From a virus, in the IMG/VR virus record IMGVR_UViG_3300029258_000369, positions 1-40,008 of that record: a stretch of DNA of 40,008 nt; one strand, given 5' to 3'. Positions within the stretch are counted from its first letter, which is position 1, and every line of letters begins with the position of its first letter. Below the pieces are notes generated by a model. It saw nothing but the letters and a program-made list of their open reading frames with translations, was not told the origin of the DNA and did not search any database. The position numbers and the translations under genes were made by a program. Positions 32,987 to 40,008 of this stretch are shown one piece after another.

Positions 32987-33011
32987 CTTTCGTCCCTAAG
33001 AGGCATACCCT
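32983..33011 (+). promoter_or_regulatory. CTTGACTT-type promoter overlapping the RNA polymerase stop
   Basis: TTGACT (32983-32988) overlaps the last codon and stop of the RNA polymerase gene. With a 17-bp spacer the -10 would be TACCCT (33006-33011), weaker than the others. The match of the CTTGACTTT word and spacing to three other sites supports it; the poor -10 lowers confidence. Confidence 0.5.
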
Positions 33012-33027
33012 TACGAAGGAGGTGTTT

Positions 33028-33489
33028 ATGGAAGTGTTGAAAGACCTTGAGACACTCGAAGATCCTTGTTACGACGTGGTCTACGGACTTATTAACGCCC
33101 TGCGTGAGGCACAGCGGTCTGACCACACGACACAGGTCGGGGCCTATCTTCAGGGACAGGCGGCACACAATCAAATGACGGTCAGGGACAAGCGGGCTCA
33201 CGCCGAATCTCGGTGTATCGCCCTCTGTGCCCGAGCCGGTGTTCCGACACACGGCAGTTACCTCTACGCACCTTGGGCCGCTTGTACCGAGTGTGCCCTC
33301 GACATCATTCAGGCCGGTGTCCGTAAGGTCTACGTCCTGAAGAAGGTGATGGAGGCGACGCCAGATCGCTGGGTAGAGGAAGTCACCGAGGGGTTGAACA
33401 TGCTCCTCGACGCCCGAGTCCGTGTCATTATGGTTGACTACGAGACCGGGGTGAACATCCTCATGGACGGGAAGACGGTATACGCATGA
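33028..33489 (+). CDS. dCMP deaminase-like protein
   Basis: The 153-residue product has the zinc deaminase signature HAE (His58, Glu60) and PWAACTEC with Cys86 and Cys89. The usual second Pro-Cys before the CxxC is Pro-Trp here, but the ligands are present. It probably converts dCMP to dUMP, the substrate of ThyX. AAGGAGG precedes ATG 33028; the longer frame from 32983 lies in the promoter. Its stop overlaps the next start. Confidence 0.82.
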   Translation: MEVLKDLETLEDPCYDVVYGLINALREAQRSDHTTQVGAYLQGQAAHNQMTVRDKRAHAESRCIALCARAGVPTHGSYLYAPWAACTECALDIIQAGVRKVYVLKKVMEATPDRWVEEVTEGLNMLLDARVRVIMVDYETGVNILMDGKTVYA

Positions 33490-34253
33490 CGTATTCACTG
33501 GTATTCATGGATCTCCACACGAGTCCAGAAGACGACTTCAAGAGACACGAGGCCCTCGGGAACATGATCCTTGAGGAGAAGCCCGCAGAGATTATCTCGG
33601 TGGGGGACTTCGCCTCTCTCGACTCGTGTTCCCAGTACGACACCGTCAAGCGTTGTAGCATGGCCGACGATATCGGGGCAATCAAGGAAGCCTACCGACT
33701 GATCTTCGGTCCTCTGGAGAAATGGAACGACAAGCGGAGGAAGGGCAGACACAAGCGACACGAGCCACGTACCGTCTGGTGCGAGGGGAACCACGAGGAA
33801 CGAGAGAAGAGGATGAGGAAGGCCGACCCGGACGGGTACGCCAGCCTGATCGACTTCCAGTCCCTCCTCGCACCCCCGGCGTTCTGGCAGGAACGCTACG
33901 ATTACGGGCAGGTCGCCAACGTGAGGGGAGTGGACTACACCCATATCCCCCTGAACCGTATGGGCAAGGCCGCGAGCATGGCCTTCATGAGAAAACATAC
34001 GGCGAGACACTTGATTTGGGGACATACCCATACTATGATGCTGGAGACGATCCCGCAGGTCGCCACCGAGAACAGCGTCAGGATGCTCCTGAACGGTCCC
34101 GCCCTTCTCAGGCAGGACGAGAAGGAACACTACTGCGAGATGAACACGACGGGATGGGTCTACGGCCTGTTGAGGGTGAGACCTCAGGGACCGACACAGC
34201 CCTTCTCGTTTGACTTTGTAAGCACGGCAGAACTGGAATCACAATACCTCTAA
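33486..34253 (+). CDS. Calcineurin-like metallophosphoesterase
   Basis: This 255-residue protein has the metallophosphoesterase metal motifs in order: MDLH (Asp9, His11), VGDF (Asp41), GNHE (Asn102, His103), a YTHIP segment and WGHTH (His180, His182). These bind two metals and cleave phosphoesters in nucleotides, RNA, DNA or proteins. It is overlapped by the dCMP deaminase gene, so nucleotide or DNA-end processing during replication is a reasonable inference. Similar genes occur in marine T7-like phages. Confidence 0.85.
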   Translation: MTYSLVFMDLHTSPEDDFKRHEALGNMILEEKPAEIISVGDFASLDSCSQYDTVKRCSMADDIGAIKEAYRLIFGPLEKWNDKRRKGRHKRHEPRTVWCEGNHEEREKRMRKADPDGYASLIDFQSLLAPPAFWQERYDYGQVANVRGVDYTHIPLNRMGKAASMAFMRKHTARHLIWGHTHTMMLETIPQVATENSVRMLLNGPALLRQDEKEHYCEMNTTGWVYGLLRVRPQGPTQPFSFDFVSTAELESQYL

Positions 34254-34269
34254 GAGGAAAGGAAACAAC

Positions 34270-34848
34270 ATGGCTAAGACCAAGCAGACGTACAACAAGA
34301 CCTCCACCGTCACCCCTAAGGGCGAGGCCATCTGGCCCGCACTCGTCACCCCCGACGAGCAGAGTGACAAGTTTCAGATCGGTGTCGAGGTCGTGGAGGG
34401 GTCGAGTGAGTGGGAGCCGGTGCTCTCACAGCTCCTCTCGTTCCAGAATAAGTGCCTCCGAGAGGCCGGTGAGGACGAGTCAGACTCCCTCCTCTGCCTC
34501 AAGCCGATCAAGGAGAAGGACGAGAAGACCGAGAAGTACGTGGACAAGGGGCGTCGCCAGATCATCTTCAAGTCGGCAGACCGAAGCAAGTTTAAGGTCG
34601 TCGGTGCCGACAAGAAGCCGTTTGACGACGAGGTGAACTTTGGTGCCACGGTTCGTGTGAACGGCACGGCGGCGTTCGGGTTCATGAAGTCTGACCCCTA
34701 CGTTACCCTGTACATCAACGCCGTTCAGGTCATCGAGAACGGGTCGTCCTCGGGGGTTGACGCCTTCGACGACGAGACGGGCGGGTCCGACGAAGGTTCG
34801 GACGGGTTCAACGACGAGACGGACCATGACTCCGTTGACCTCGCGTAA
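34270..34848 (+). CDS. Single-stranded DNA-binding protein (T7 gp2.5-like)
   Basis: This 192-residue protein has an OB-fold-like core (KFQIGVEVVEGSSEWEPVLS, TVRVNGTAAFGFMKSDPYVT) and an acidic C-terminal tail (DDETGGSDEGSDGF, ending DHDSVDLA), the mark of phage SSBs whose tail contacts polymerase and helicase. T7 gp2.5 is 232 residues. It lies upstream of nuclease, primase-helicase and polymerase genes, as in T7. The start follows AGAGGAAAGG. Confidence 0.8.
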   Translation: MAKTKQTYNKTSTVTPKGEAIWPALVTPDEQSDKFQIGVEVVEGSSEWEPVLSQLLSFQNKCLREAGEDESDSLLCLKPIKEKDEKTEKYVDKGRRQIIFKSADRSKFKVVGADKKPFDDEVNFGATVRVNGTAAFGFMKSDPYVTLYINAVQVIENGSSSGVDAFDDETGGSDEGSDGFNDETDHDSVDLA

Positions 34849-35204
34849 TGGCTAAGACTTCGACCACAACGCACACCATGAAACTCTTTCGGAAATACAA
34901 CTATGTCGTGTGGAAGACAGAGTACTGGTGTAGTTTCAGTCGAAAGCGTAAGGATCTCCTTGGATTCATAGACGTTCTCGCGTTTGACGAGAACGAGATC
35001 ATCGGAATCCAAGACACCAGTGCGGGGAACATGGGGGCGAGGGTCAAGAAGATCCTCGCCTCTCCCCTTGCATGGGACTGGCTTCAAGACCCGACCCGTA
35101 CCATCATCGTGGTGGGGTGGAAGAAGGTTAAGAACCGTTGGGTGCATGAAGAGGAGGAGATTCGACTAGGAGACTTCAAGGATGGAAGACCGAATGAGCC
35201 CTAA
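34848..35204 (+). CDS. PD-(D/E)XK nuclease-like protein
   Basis: The 118-residue product reads LLGFIDVLAFDENEIIGIQDTS, then GNMGARVKKIL and RTIIVVGWKKVKNRW. The Asp after GFI and the IIGIQ-x-TS strand fit a variant PD-(D/E)XK core (D...QxTS) seen in small phage and bacterial nucleases or resolvases. T7 has endonuclease I at this place (gene 3), so it may resolve replication junctions. It overlaps the SSB stop by one base. The nuclease call is from the pattern only. Confidence 0.6.
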   Translation: MAKTSTTTHTMKLFRKYNYVVWKTEYWCSFSRKRKDLLGFIDVLAFDENEIIGIQDTSAGNMGARVKKILASPLAWDWLQDPTRTIIVVGWKKVKNRWVHEEEEIRLGDFKDGRPNEP

Positions 35205-35424
35205 CGAGGTTCTGGAACAAACATACGAGGGACTAAACATGTCAGAGATCGTTGACTGGGAAGAGTACGAGCGTCGTGTGAACGCCGAGATGGACGAGTA
35301 CGCCGACCGAAGTAACGGGAGGTACACGATGGACGATCACGAGGTTCAGCAAACTATTCTCGACTGGGAAGGTGATGAGTACTTGCACGAAGAGGACGAG
35401 GACGAACAGGACCTGATGTTCTGA
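35182..35424 (+). CDS. Small acidic protein
   Basis: The 80-residue, very acidic product (EEYERRVNAEMDEYADRSNG, ending EEDEDEQDLMF) starts at ATG 35182 with AGGAG upstream and overlaps the nuclease-like gene by 23 bases; ATG 35194 is an alternative. Its stop overlaps the primase-helicase start (TGATG). It could act as a replisome accessory protein, but no family is recognised. Confidence 0.62.
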   Translation: MEDRMSPNEVLEQTYEGLNMSEIVDWEEYERRVNAEMDEYADRSNGRYTMDDHEVQQTILDWEGDEYLHEEDEDEQDLMF

Positions 35425-37124
35425 TGTGTGAGGTCACGACGTCCCGGTGTCCAGAGTGTGCCAAGCGTGGTAAGGACACCCGTGGGGATAACCTGAACAC
35501 GTACTCGGACACGGGATGGAGTGTCTGCCACGCCTGTAACTACCGGAAGGGACCGGACGGTTCCTCCCCACCTCCGAAGGAAAGGAAGGTGAAGACTTTG
35601 GGTGGAGCGAAGCCCCTCAGTCAGACAGACAATCGGGGAGAGATCAACGATCTCCGATCCAGAGGAATCTACGAGGATACCTGTAGGAAATACGGGTATC
35701 TCTCAGACGACAACATACACCTCGCACCGTTTCACGATGAAAACGGTAATCTCGTGGCCCGTAAGGTTCGTAACGAGAAGACCAAGAACTTCGTGTGGTA
35801 CGGTGAACCCTCGGAGGCGGTCCTGTTCGGTCAGCACCTGTTCAACAGGGGACAGCGACGGGTCATCGTGACGGAGGGAGAGATCGACTGTCTCTCCGTG
35901 TACCAGACCATCGCCGCTAGTACCAAGTCCGAGTGGGCCGTGGTGTCCGTGAAGAACGGGGCGTCGGACGACGACAAGGCCACCAAGGTCGTGAAGGAAG
36001 TCAGGCGGTCGTTCGACTGGTTGAACTCCTTCGAGGAGGTCGTGTTCTGTTTCGACGACGACGAGCCGGGACAGAAGTCGGCCCAAGCCTGTGCTAAGTT
36101 GTTTGCTCCCGGTAAGGCACACATCACGGCCCTGAGATATAAGGACCCAAACGAGTATCTTAAGAACAACGATCGAAAGAACCTGACGAAGGACCTGTGG
36201 AACTCTCCCAAGTACGTTCCTCAGGGAGTGGTTCAACTCAAGGACCTAACTGGTGCGTTCAAGATCAACAAGGCCCTGCCGTACACCTCCCCGGAGATCA
36301 CGGCGAAGATGCTCGGACGTAAGATCGGGACGATGACGGGCCTGCTGTCCGGTACGGGGTCGGGGAAGACCACCCTGATCTTTGACCAGATGATCGAGGA
36401 CATGAACAGTAATATCAAGACGGGTGCCATCATCCTTGAGGCCACCCCCGACGAGACCTTGTTGGACCTCGCCGGTCTGGTCATGAGGAAGCCCGTCAGG
36501 AGTATCTTGATCCAACGTGAACTTCAGAAGATCGACCCCCGGATCAGGCCGGAGTTTGTAGACGACCTCGACGATGAGGAACTCCAGCACACGATCGAAG
36601 AACTCAAGGGTAACGAGAACCTGTGCCTGTTCGACCACTTCGGTCAGGCCAAGGAAGACGAGATCATTGAGAAGATCGAATACTTCGTGTCTGGGATGGG
36701 GTGTGAGGAGATCATTCTCGACCACATGAACAGCGTGGAGACGAACGAGCCCGGTGCGATGGGGCTGGAGGCTTTCGCTAAGAGGATTCAGAGGATGACC
36801 AAGCGTCTCCCTGCCCACTTCACGATCGTTTCCCAGTTGTCTCAGACCGGAGGCAAGAGTTGGGAAGAGGGGGAGGTCCCGTCCCTACGGGATATGCGAG
36901 GTACACAGAACGTGCCCGGCTGTTTCGATGAGATCATGTCACTCACCCGAAACCAGCAGGCCGAAACAGAGGAGGAACGAAACACCGTCTTTATTCACTC
37001 GTTGAAGGGAAGGTTGAGTTCGTTTACGGGTCTGATTGAGACCCGGCAATACAACAGGAATACTGGTCGCTTCGATATTCCGAGTGCGGCACAGGACGCC
37101 TTTCAAGTGGAGACACTCTCATGA
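35424..37124 (+). CDS. DNA primase-helicase (T7 gp4-like)
   Basis: This 566-residue product is the size of T7 gp4A (566). An N-terminal zinc site (Cys9, Cys12, Cys35, Cys38) is followed by a TOPRIM primase core with VTEGEIDCLS (Glu151, Asp155) and CFDDDEPGQ. The RecA-like helicase has Walker A GTGSGKTT (310-317), EIILDH with Asp433 as Walker B, and QLSQTGGK and MRGTQ-like late motifs. It primes lagging-strand synthesis and unwinds DNA ahead of the polymerase. The start is coupled to the small acidic gene. Confidence 0.94.
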   Translation: MCEVTTSRCPECAKRGKDTRGDNLNTYSDTGWSVCHACNYRKGPDGSSPPPKERKVKTLGGAKPLSQTDNRGEINDLRSRGIYEDTCRKYGYLSDDNIHLAPFHDENGNLVARKVRNEKTKNFVWYGEPSEAVLFGQHLFNRGQRRVIVTEGEIDCLSVYQTIAASTKSEWAVVSVKNGASDDDKATKVVKEVRRSFDWLNSFEEVVFCFDDDEPGQKSAQACAKLFAPGKAHITALRYKDPNEYLKNNDRKNLTKDLWNSPKYVPQGVVQLKDLTGAFKINKALPYTSPEITAKMLGRKIGTMTGLLSGTGSGKTTLIFDQMIEDMNSNIKTGAIILEATPDETLLDLAGLVMRKPVRSILIQRELQKIDPRIRPEFVDDLDDEELQHTIEELKGNENLCLFDHFGQAKEDEIIEKIEYFVSGMGCEEIILDHMNSVETNEPGAMGLEAFAKRIQRMTKRLPAHFTIVSQLSQTGGKSWEEGEVPSLRDMRGTQNVPGCFDEIMSLTRNQQAETEEERNTVFIHSLKGRLSSFTGLIETRQYNRNTGRFDIPSAAQDAFQVETLS

Positions 37125-37303
37125 ATGATGCTGTTGAAGAGAAATACGGAACCCTTATCAGTGACGCCTGTCGAACTAGGCAGGAACGATCTCTCATGTA
37201 CGCCCTTGCCGGTGAGTTGGAGACTCTCCGAACTCGGGTAGAGAAGATGGAGAGGGGTTCAGGGTCTCCTACCAAGAAAACCACCAAGAAAGTCCGATCA
37301 TGA
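37121..37303 (+). CDS. Small basic coiled-coil protein
   Basis: This 60-residue protein overlaps the helicase stop (ATGA). It is one long helix (RSLMYALAGELETLRTRVEK) with a Lys-rich tail (KKTTKKVRS). Its stop overlaps the next start. A replisome accessory role is possible; nothing in the sequence identifies it. Confidence 0.6.
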   Translation: MNDAVEEKYGTLISDACRTRQERSLMYALAGELETLRTRVEKMERGSGSPTKKTTKKVRS

Positions 37304-37572
37304 TTTGCTCAATCTACCTCCTCGACGTCGGGGAGGATCAGTGGGTATACGGGGTGCAATACAAGGATCGGAAATACTACCGACCTTACCCGATGCCCTT
37401 CGAGGAGATGTCTCCCCTAGAGCAGGAGAGACTGATCGCGGAGATGTTCAGCGAGCCGTTCCATCAGGTGCGGCAGGAGTGGCTCGACACCCGTCCGAGC
37501 GACGTACTGGACGACATGATTGACGACATTCTTGGTCCCGACGTGGACGAAGACGAGCCCGAAGAGAGGTGA
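37300..37572 (+). CDS. Small acidic protein
   Basis: The 90-residue product (ICSIYLLDVGEDQWVYGVQY, then acidic DDMIDDILGPDVDEDEPEE) is coupled to the preceding gene and followed by a hairpin. No family is recognised. Confidence 0.6.
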   Translation: MICSIYLLDVGEDQWVYGVQYKDRKYYRPYPMPFEEMSPLEQERLIAEMFSEPFHQVRQEWLDTRPSDVLDDMIDDILGPDVDEDEPEER

Positions 37573-37584
37573 TCGTATCTCCCT

Positions 37585-37608
37585 GTCCCTCTGGGAAACC
37601 GGAGGGAC
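37585..37608 (+). other. GAAA-capped hairpin before thyX
   Basis: GTCCCTCTGG (37585-37594) pairs with CCGGAGGGAC (37599-37608) around GAAA, with one G:U pair. No U tract follows; the ribosome site TTAGGAGG lies 6 bases downstream. It is more likely an RNA structure or processing site than a terminator. Confidence 0.65.
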
Positions 37609-37626
37609 TAGGGTTAGGAGGTATTT

Positions 37627-38286
37627 ATGGAAAGGAAGAAAGTAGACGTACTCGACAAGGGCTTCGTGGAACTGATGATGTGTGCCGACTCGGACCACAC
37701 GGTCGTGAACGCCGCACGTGTTAGTTTCGGTAAGCAGGTAGACCCGGATGACTTCCTGTCCGAGAGGGACGAGAAGCTCATCCACTACCTCGCCCGTGAG
37801 AACCACTGGTCACCATTCGCCCACCCTCAGGTCCGCTTCCGGGTGAAGGCACCGATCTTCGTGCGGACGCAGTTGTTCAAGAGCAAGGTTGGCCTGACGG
37901 AGAATGAAGTCAGCCGAAGATATGTTGACGACGAACCGGAGTTCTACGAGCCCGAGGTGTGGCGAGGGAGGCCCGACAAGTCCATCAAGCAGGGGAGTGG
38001 TAAGGACATCGAATGTCCTTACGCACAAAGAGACACAAACTTTCAGACACTAGAACTGTATCACTTCCTTATAGGAGAGAATGTTGCCCCCGAGATGGCC
38101 CGCATGGTCCTCCCACAATCGACCTACACGGAGTGGATCTGGACAGGCTCCCTTGCCGCCTTCGCCCGTGTCTACAGGCAGCGGTCAGACCCACACGCAC
38201 AGTGGGAGGCTCAGCAGTATGCACACGCTCTGGATAAGATCATCGCCCCCCTGTTCCCGGTGAGTTGGGAGGCGTTGACGAAATGA
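37627..38286 (+). CDS. thyX: Flavin-dependent thymidylate synthase
   Basis: This 219-residue enzyme has the ThyX layout: AARVSFGK, LARENHWSPFAHPQV, then VRTQLFKSKVGLTENEVSRRY, and VLPQSTYTEWIWTGSLAAF. It makes dTMP from dUMP with FAD and methylenetetrahydrofolate. The canonical RHR-x7-S motif is altered: residues 85-87 are Lys-Ser-Lys and Ser96 follows after 8 residues, so the motif His and both Arg are missing, although NEVSRRY is kept. Phage ThyX variants of this kind exist, so activity is still likely. The stop overlaps the polymerase start (ATGA). Confidence 0.92.
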   Translation: MERKKVDVLDKGFVELMMCADSDHTVVNAARVSFGKQVDPDDFLSERDEKLIHYLARENHWSPFAHPQVRFRVKAPIFVRTQLFKSKVGLTENEVSRRYVDDEPEFYEPEVWRGRPDKSIKQGSGKDIECPYAQRDTNFQTLELYHFLIGENVAPEMARMVLPQSTYTEWIWTGSLAAFARVYRQRSDPHAQWEAQQYAHALDKIIAPLFPVSWEALTK

Positions 38287-40008
38287 AAGTACTGGCCTTT
38301 GACATCGAGGCTGACGGTCTCCTGAACGAGGCCACGACCATCCACTGTGGGGTAGTGTATGATTATGATACTGGAGAAACTGAGACGTATCGGGACCCAG
38401 ACCTACTGTACCAACGCCTGCTTCAGGCGGATCGTTTGGTTGCTCATAACGGCAGGATGTATGACTGTCCTGTTCTTGTACGTCTTGTTGGGAGACCTAG
38501 AGGCTATCCTGATCTTGGTCCTTGCTTTGACACTGCTCTTATGTCCCGTCTCCTCTGGCCCAACCACGACTCTCCGTCAGGAGGACATGACCTTGACTCG
38601 TGGGGAACGTACCTCGGTCTCACGAAGAAGCACACGGACATCGAAGACTGGTCGATCTACACCCCGGAGATGATGGAGAGGTGCGAGTCCGACGTTCAAA
38701 TCCAGAAGGCGTTGTACGACTTCATCCTTCCCCGTCTCTCCGGTCTCGGACCTTGTGTTCAAATCGAACACACGGTGGCGAGTATCGTCTGTAAGCAAAT
38801 CGAGAACGGATTCCACGTAAACACGGATATCCTTGACGACCTCGAAAGGGACCTACAGATCGAGAGGGCCGCCTCTATGGACGACCTGAGTCAGATCGAG
38901 CCGTGGGTCGAGGAGGTTGAACTCAAGACACCGGCCTACTGGTTCATTGAGAAACCGGACCTGACGGAGAAGTACAGGATCAAGTCAGACGCCCCTCCCA
39001 GTATTCGTCCCCACTTGGAAAGGGGTCCCAACAAGAAGAAGCAGGTGGTTACGGTATTCAACCCCGGATCACGACAGCACATCTGTCGCCTCTTCAAGGA
39101 GAAGTACAACTGGAAACACACGAAGGAGACCGAGAAGGGTAACCCGATCATGGACGAGGCCGTCCTGAGGACTCTCGACTACCCAGAGGCCAAGACACTC
39201 GCTCGGGTATTCCTGATCGACAAGAGACTGTCCCAAACGGCCCAGTGGAGGAAGTACCTGAAGGACGACGGACGCATACACGGGAGTGTTATCACGAACG
39301 GGGCCGTGTCCGGTCGCATGACACACAGCAAACCCAACATGGCCCAGATCCCAAAGGTCGGTAAGCCTTGGGGAGAAGAGTGTCGAAGTGTCTTTGGACC
39401 ACGCAAGGGTTGGGTGCTCGTAGGTGCCGACGCTTCTGGTCTCGAACTCCGTATGCTGGCCCACTACATGTCCGAGTGGGACAACGGGGAGTACGCAAAG
39501 GTCGTCCTAGAGGGGGACATTCACACCGTAAACCAAGAGGCGGCGGGTCTCCCTACCCGAGACAACGCGAAGACGTTTATTTACGGGTTTATCTACGGTG
39601 CGGGTGACGCTAAGATAGGCCAGATCGTGGGGTCCGGTAGGAAGAGGGGTCGTGAACTGAAGGAACAGTTCCTCGACGGCCTCCCCGCCCTGCGTGAACT
39701 CATCAAATCAGTAAAGGGGAAGACGGAACTCGTAGGACTGGACGGAAGGAAGTACCCCGTCCGATCCGAACACATGGCACTCAACACCCTGCTGCAAGGG
39801 GCCGGTGCCGTGGTGATGAAGCAGGCCCTCATAGAGTTTTGGAATCTCGCACATGACCAGATTGGTCCGCACGGAGAACGTTGGGCCTTGTGTGCGAATG
39901 TCCACGACGAGGTTCAAATGGAGTGTGAGCCTGAACTGGCTGACAAACTGGGAGGATTGTTCATTGAAGGACTCAAGCGTGCCGGGGAATACTTCTCCCT
40001 CGGAATCA
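38283..40008 (+). CDS. DNA polymerase, family A (T7 gp5-like), cut by the window end
   Basis: The frame from ATG 38283 is open to the window end (575 residues seen; T7 gp5 has 704). Exonuclease motifs: FDIEADG (Asp7, Glu9), HNGRMYD (Asn56, Asp61), and RCESD with Asp137. Polymerase motifs: GADASGLELR (Asp383), RDNAKTFIYGF (Lys430, Tyr434) and VHDEVQ (His541, Asp542). T7 has Tyr four residues before the Exo III Asp; here it is Arg133, so proofreading may be weak. The segment that holds the thioredoxin-binding loop in T7 is about 50 residues shorter. It copies the phage genome with the helicase and SSB encoded upstream. Confidence 0.93.
   Translation, partial: MKVLAFDIEADGLLNEATTIHCGVVYDYDTGETETYRDPDLLYQRLLQADRLVAHNGRMYDCPVLVRLVGRPRGYPDLGPCFDTALMSRLLWPNHDSPSGGHDLDSWGTYLGLTKKHTDIEDWSIYTPEMMERCESDVQIQKALYDFILPRLSGLGPCVQIEHTVASIVCKQIENGFHVNTDILDDLERDLQIERAASMDDLSQIEPWVEEVELKTPAYWFIEKPDLTEKYRIKSDAPPSIRPHLERGPNKKKQVVTVFNPGSRQHICRLFKEKYNWKHTKETEKGNPIMDEAVLRTLDYPEAKTLARVFLIDKRLSQTAQWRKYLKDDGRIHGSVITNGAVSGRMTHSKPNMAQIPKVGKPWGEECRSVFGPRKGWVLVGADASGLELRMLAHYMSEWDNGEYAKVVLEGDIHTVNQEAAGLPTRDNAKTFIYGFIYGAGDAKIGQIVGSGRKRGRELKEQFLDGLPALRELIKSVKGKTELVGLDGRKYPVRSEHMALNTLLQGAGAVVMKQALIEFWNLAHDQIGPHGERWALCANVHDEVQMECEPELADKLGGLFIEGLKRAGEYFSLGI

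Noticed and set aside
32983-33027. Upstream in-frame start for the dCMP deaminase
   Set aside because: It would overlap the RNA polymerase stop and the promoter, while ATG 33028 has a perfect ribosome site.
38359-38673. 104-codon ORF at the start of the polymerase gene
   Set aside because: It is an out-of-frame shadow; the frame from 38283 carries the exonuclease motifs and runs to the window end.

Overview
The window is most of the genome of a T7-like podovirus (Autographiviridae-type). It is shown circularly permuted, so the physical ends lie inside the window. The evidence is the T7 late gene order (tail tubular A and B, internal virion proteins like gp14, gp15 and gp16, tail fibre with a T7-type N-terminus, small lysis-type genes, small and large terminase), a single-subunit RNA polymerase, and a T7-type replisome (ssDNA-binding protein, primase-helicase, family A DNA polymerase). 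All genes are on the + strand. Lipoprotein signals and the T7 tail and ejection set point to a Gram-negative host. The CTTGACTT-type promoters and the cobalamin-dependent ribonucleotide reductase would fit a marine alphaproteobacterium such as a roseobacter, but the host is not proven by the sequence.

Layout. 1-15276 holds late structural, lysis and packaging genes; the missing major capsid gene should lie just before base 1. 15277-17222 is almost gene-free and carries the terminal/control region: a 17-bp inverted repeat, ten perfect 10-bp tandem repeats, an AT-rich core, four 19-bp repeats interleaved with six copies of the dyad GTTAGT-N4-ACTAAC, a hairpin enclosing four 8-bp repeats, a strong sigma70-type promoter at 16216, one small gene with KTNA repeats and two terminators. 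17223-24713 holds tightly packed small early genes, mostly unknown, including a DUF932 protein, an entericidin-like lipoprotein, two small HicB-like ORFs and a gene that appears to start at AUA. 22946-26984 also holds virion-like proteins, ending in a 664-residue protein with a C-terminal SGNH esterase-like domain.

26997-40008 holds nucleotide metabolism and replication: a monomeric class II ribonucleotide reductase interrupted by a 310-residue LAGLIDADG intein, dUTPase, RNA polymerase, dCMP deaminase, a metallophosphoesterase, ssDNA-binding protein, a nuclease-like protein, primase-helicase, ThyX and DNA polymerase (cut by the window end). The reductase, dUTPase, dCMP deaminase and ThyX form a nearly complete dTTP supply route. 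Host RNA polymerase probably starts at 16216 and at later CTTGACTT promoters. The phage RNA polymerase gene sits about 14 kb into the early side, unlike T7, and would then serve the late genes.

The most unusual signals are the repeat complex at 15.3-16.2 kb, the AUA start overlapping a leader-peptide stop at 22219, the intein with Gly in place of the penultimate His, the adhesin/esterase genes in the early half, and missing signature residues in the DNA polymerase exonuclease (Tyr of Exo III) and in ThyX (RHR).
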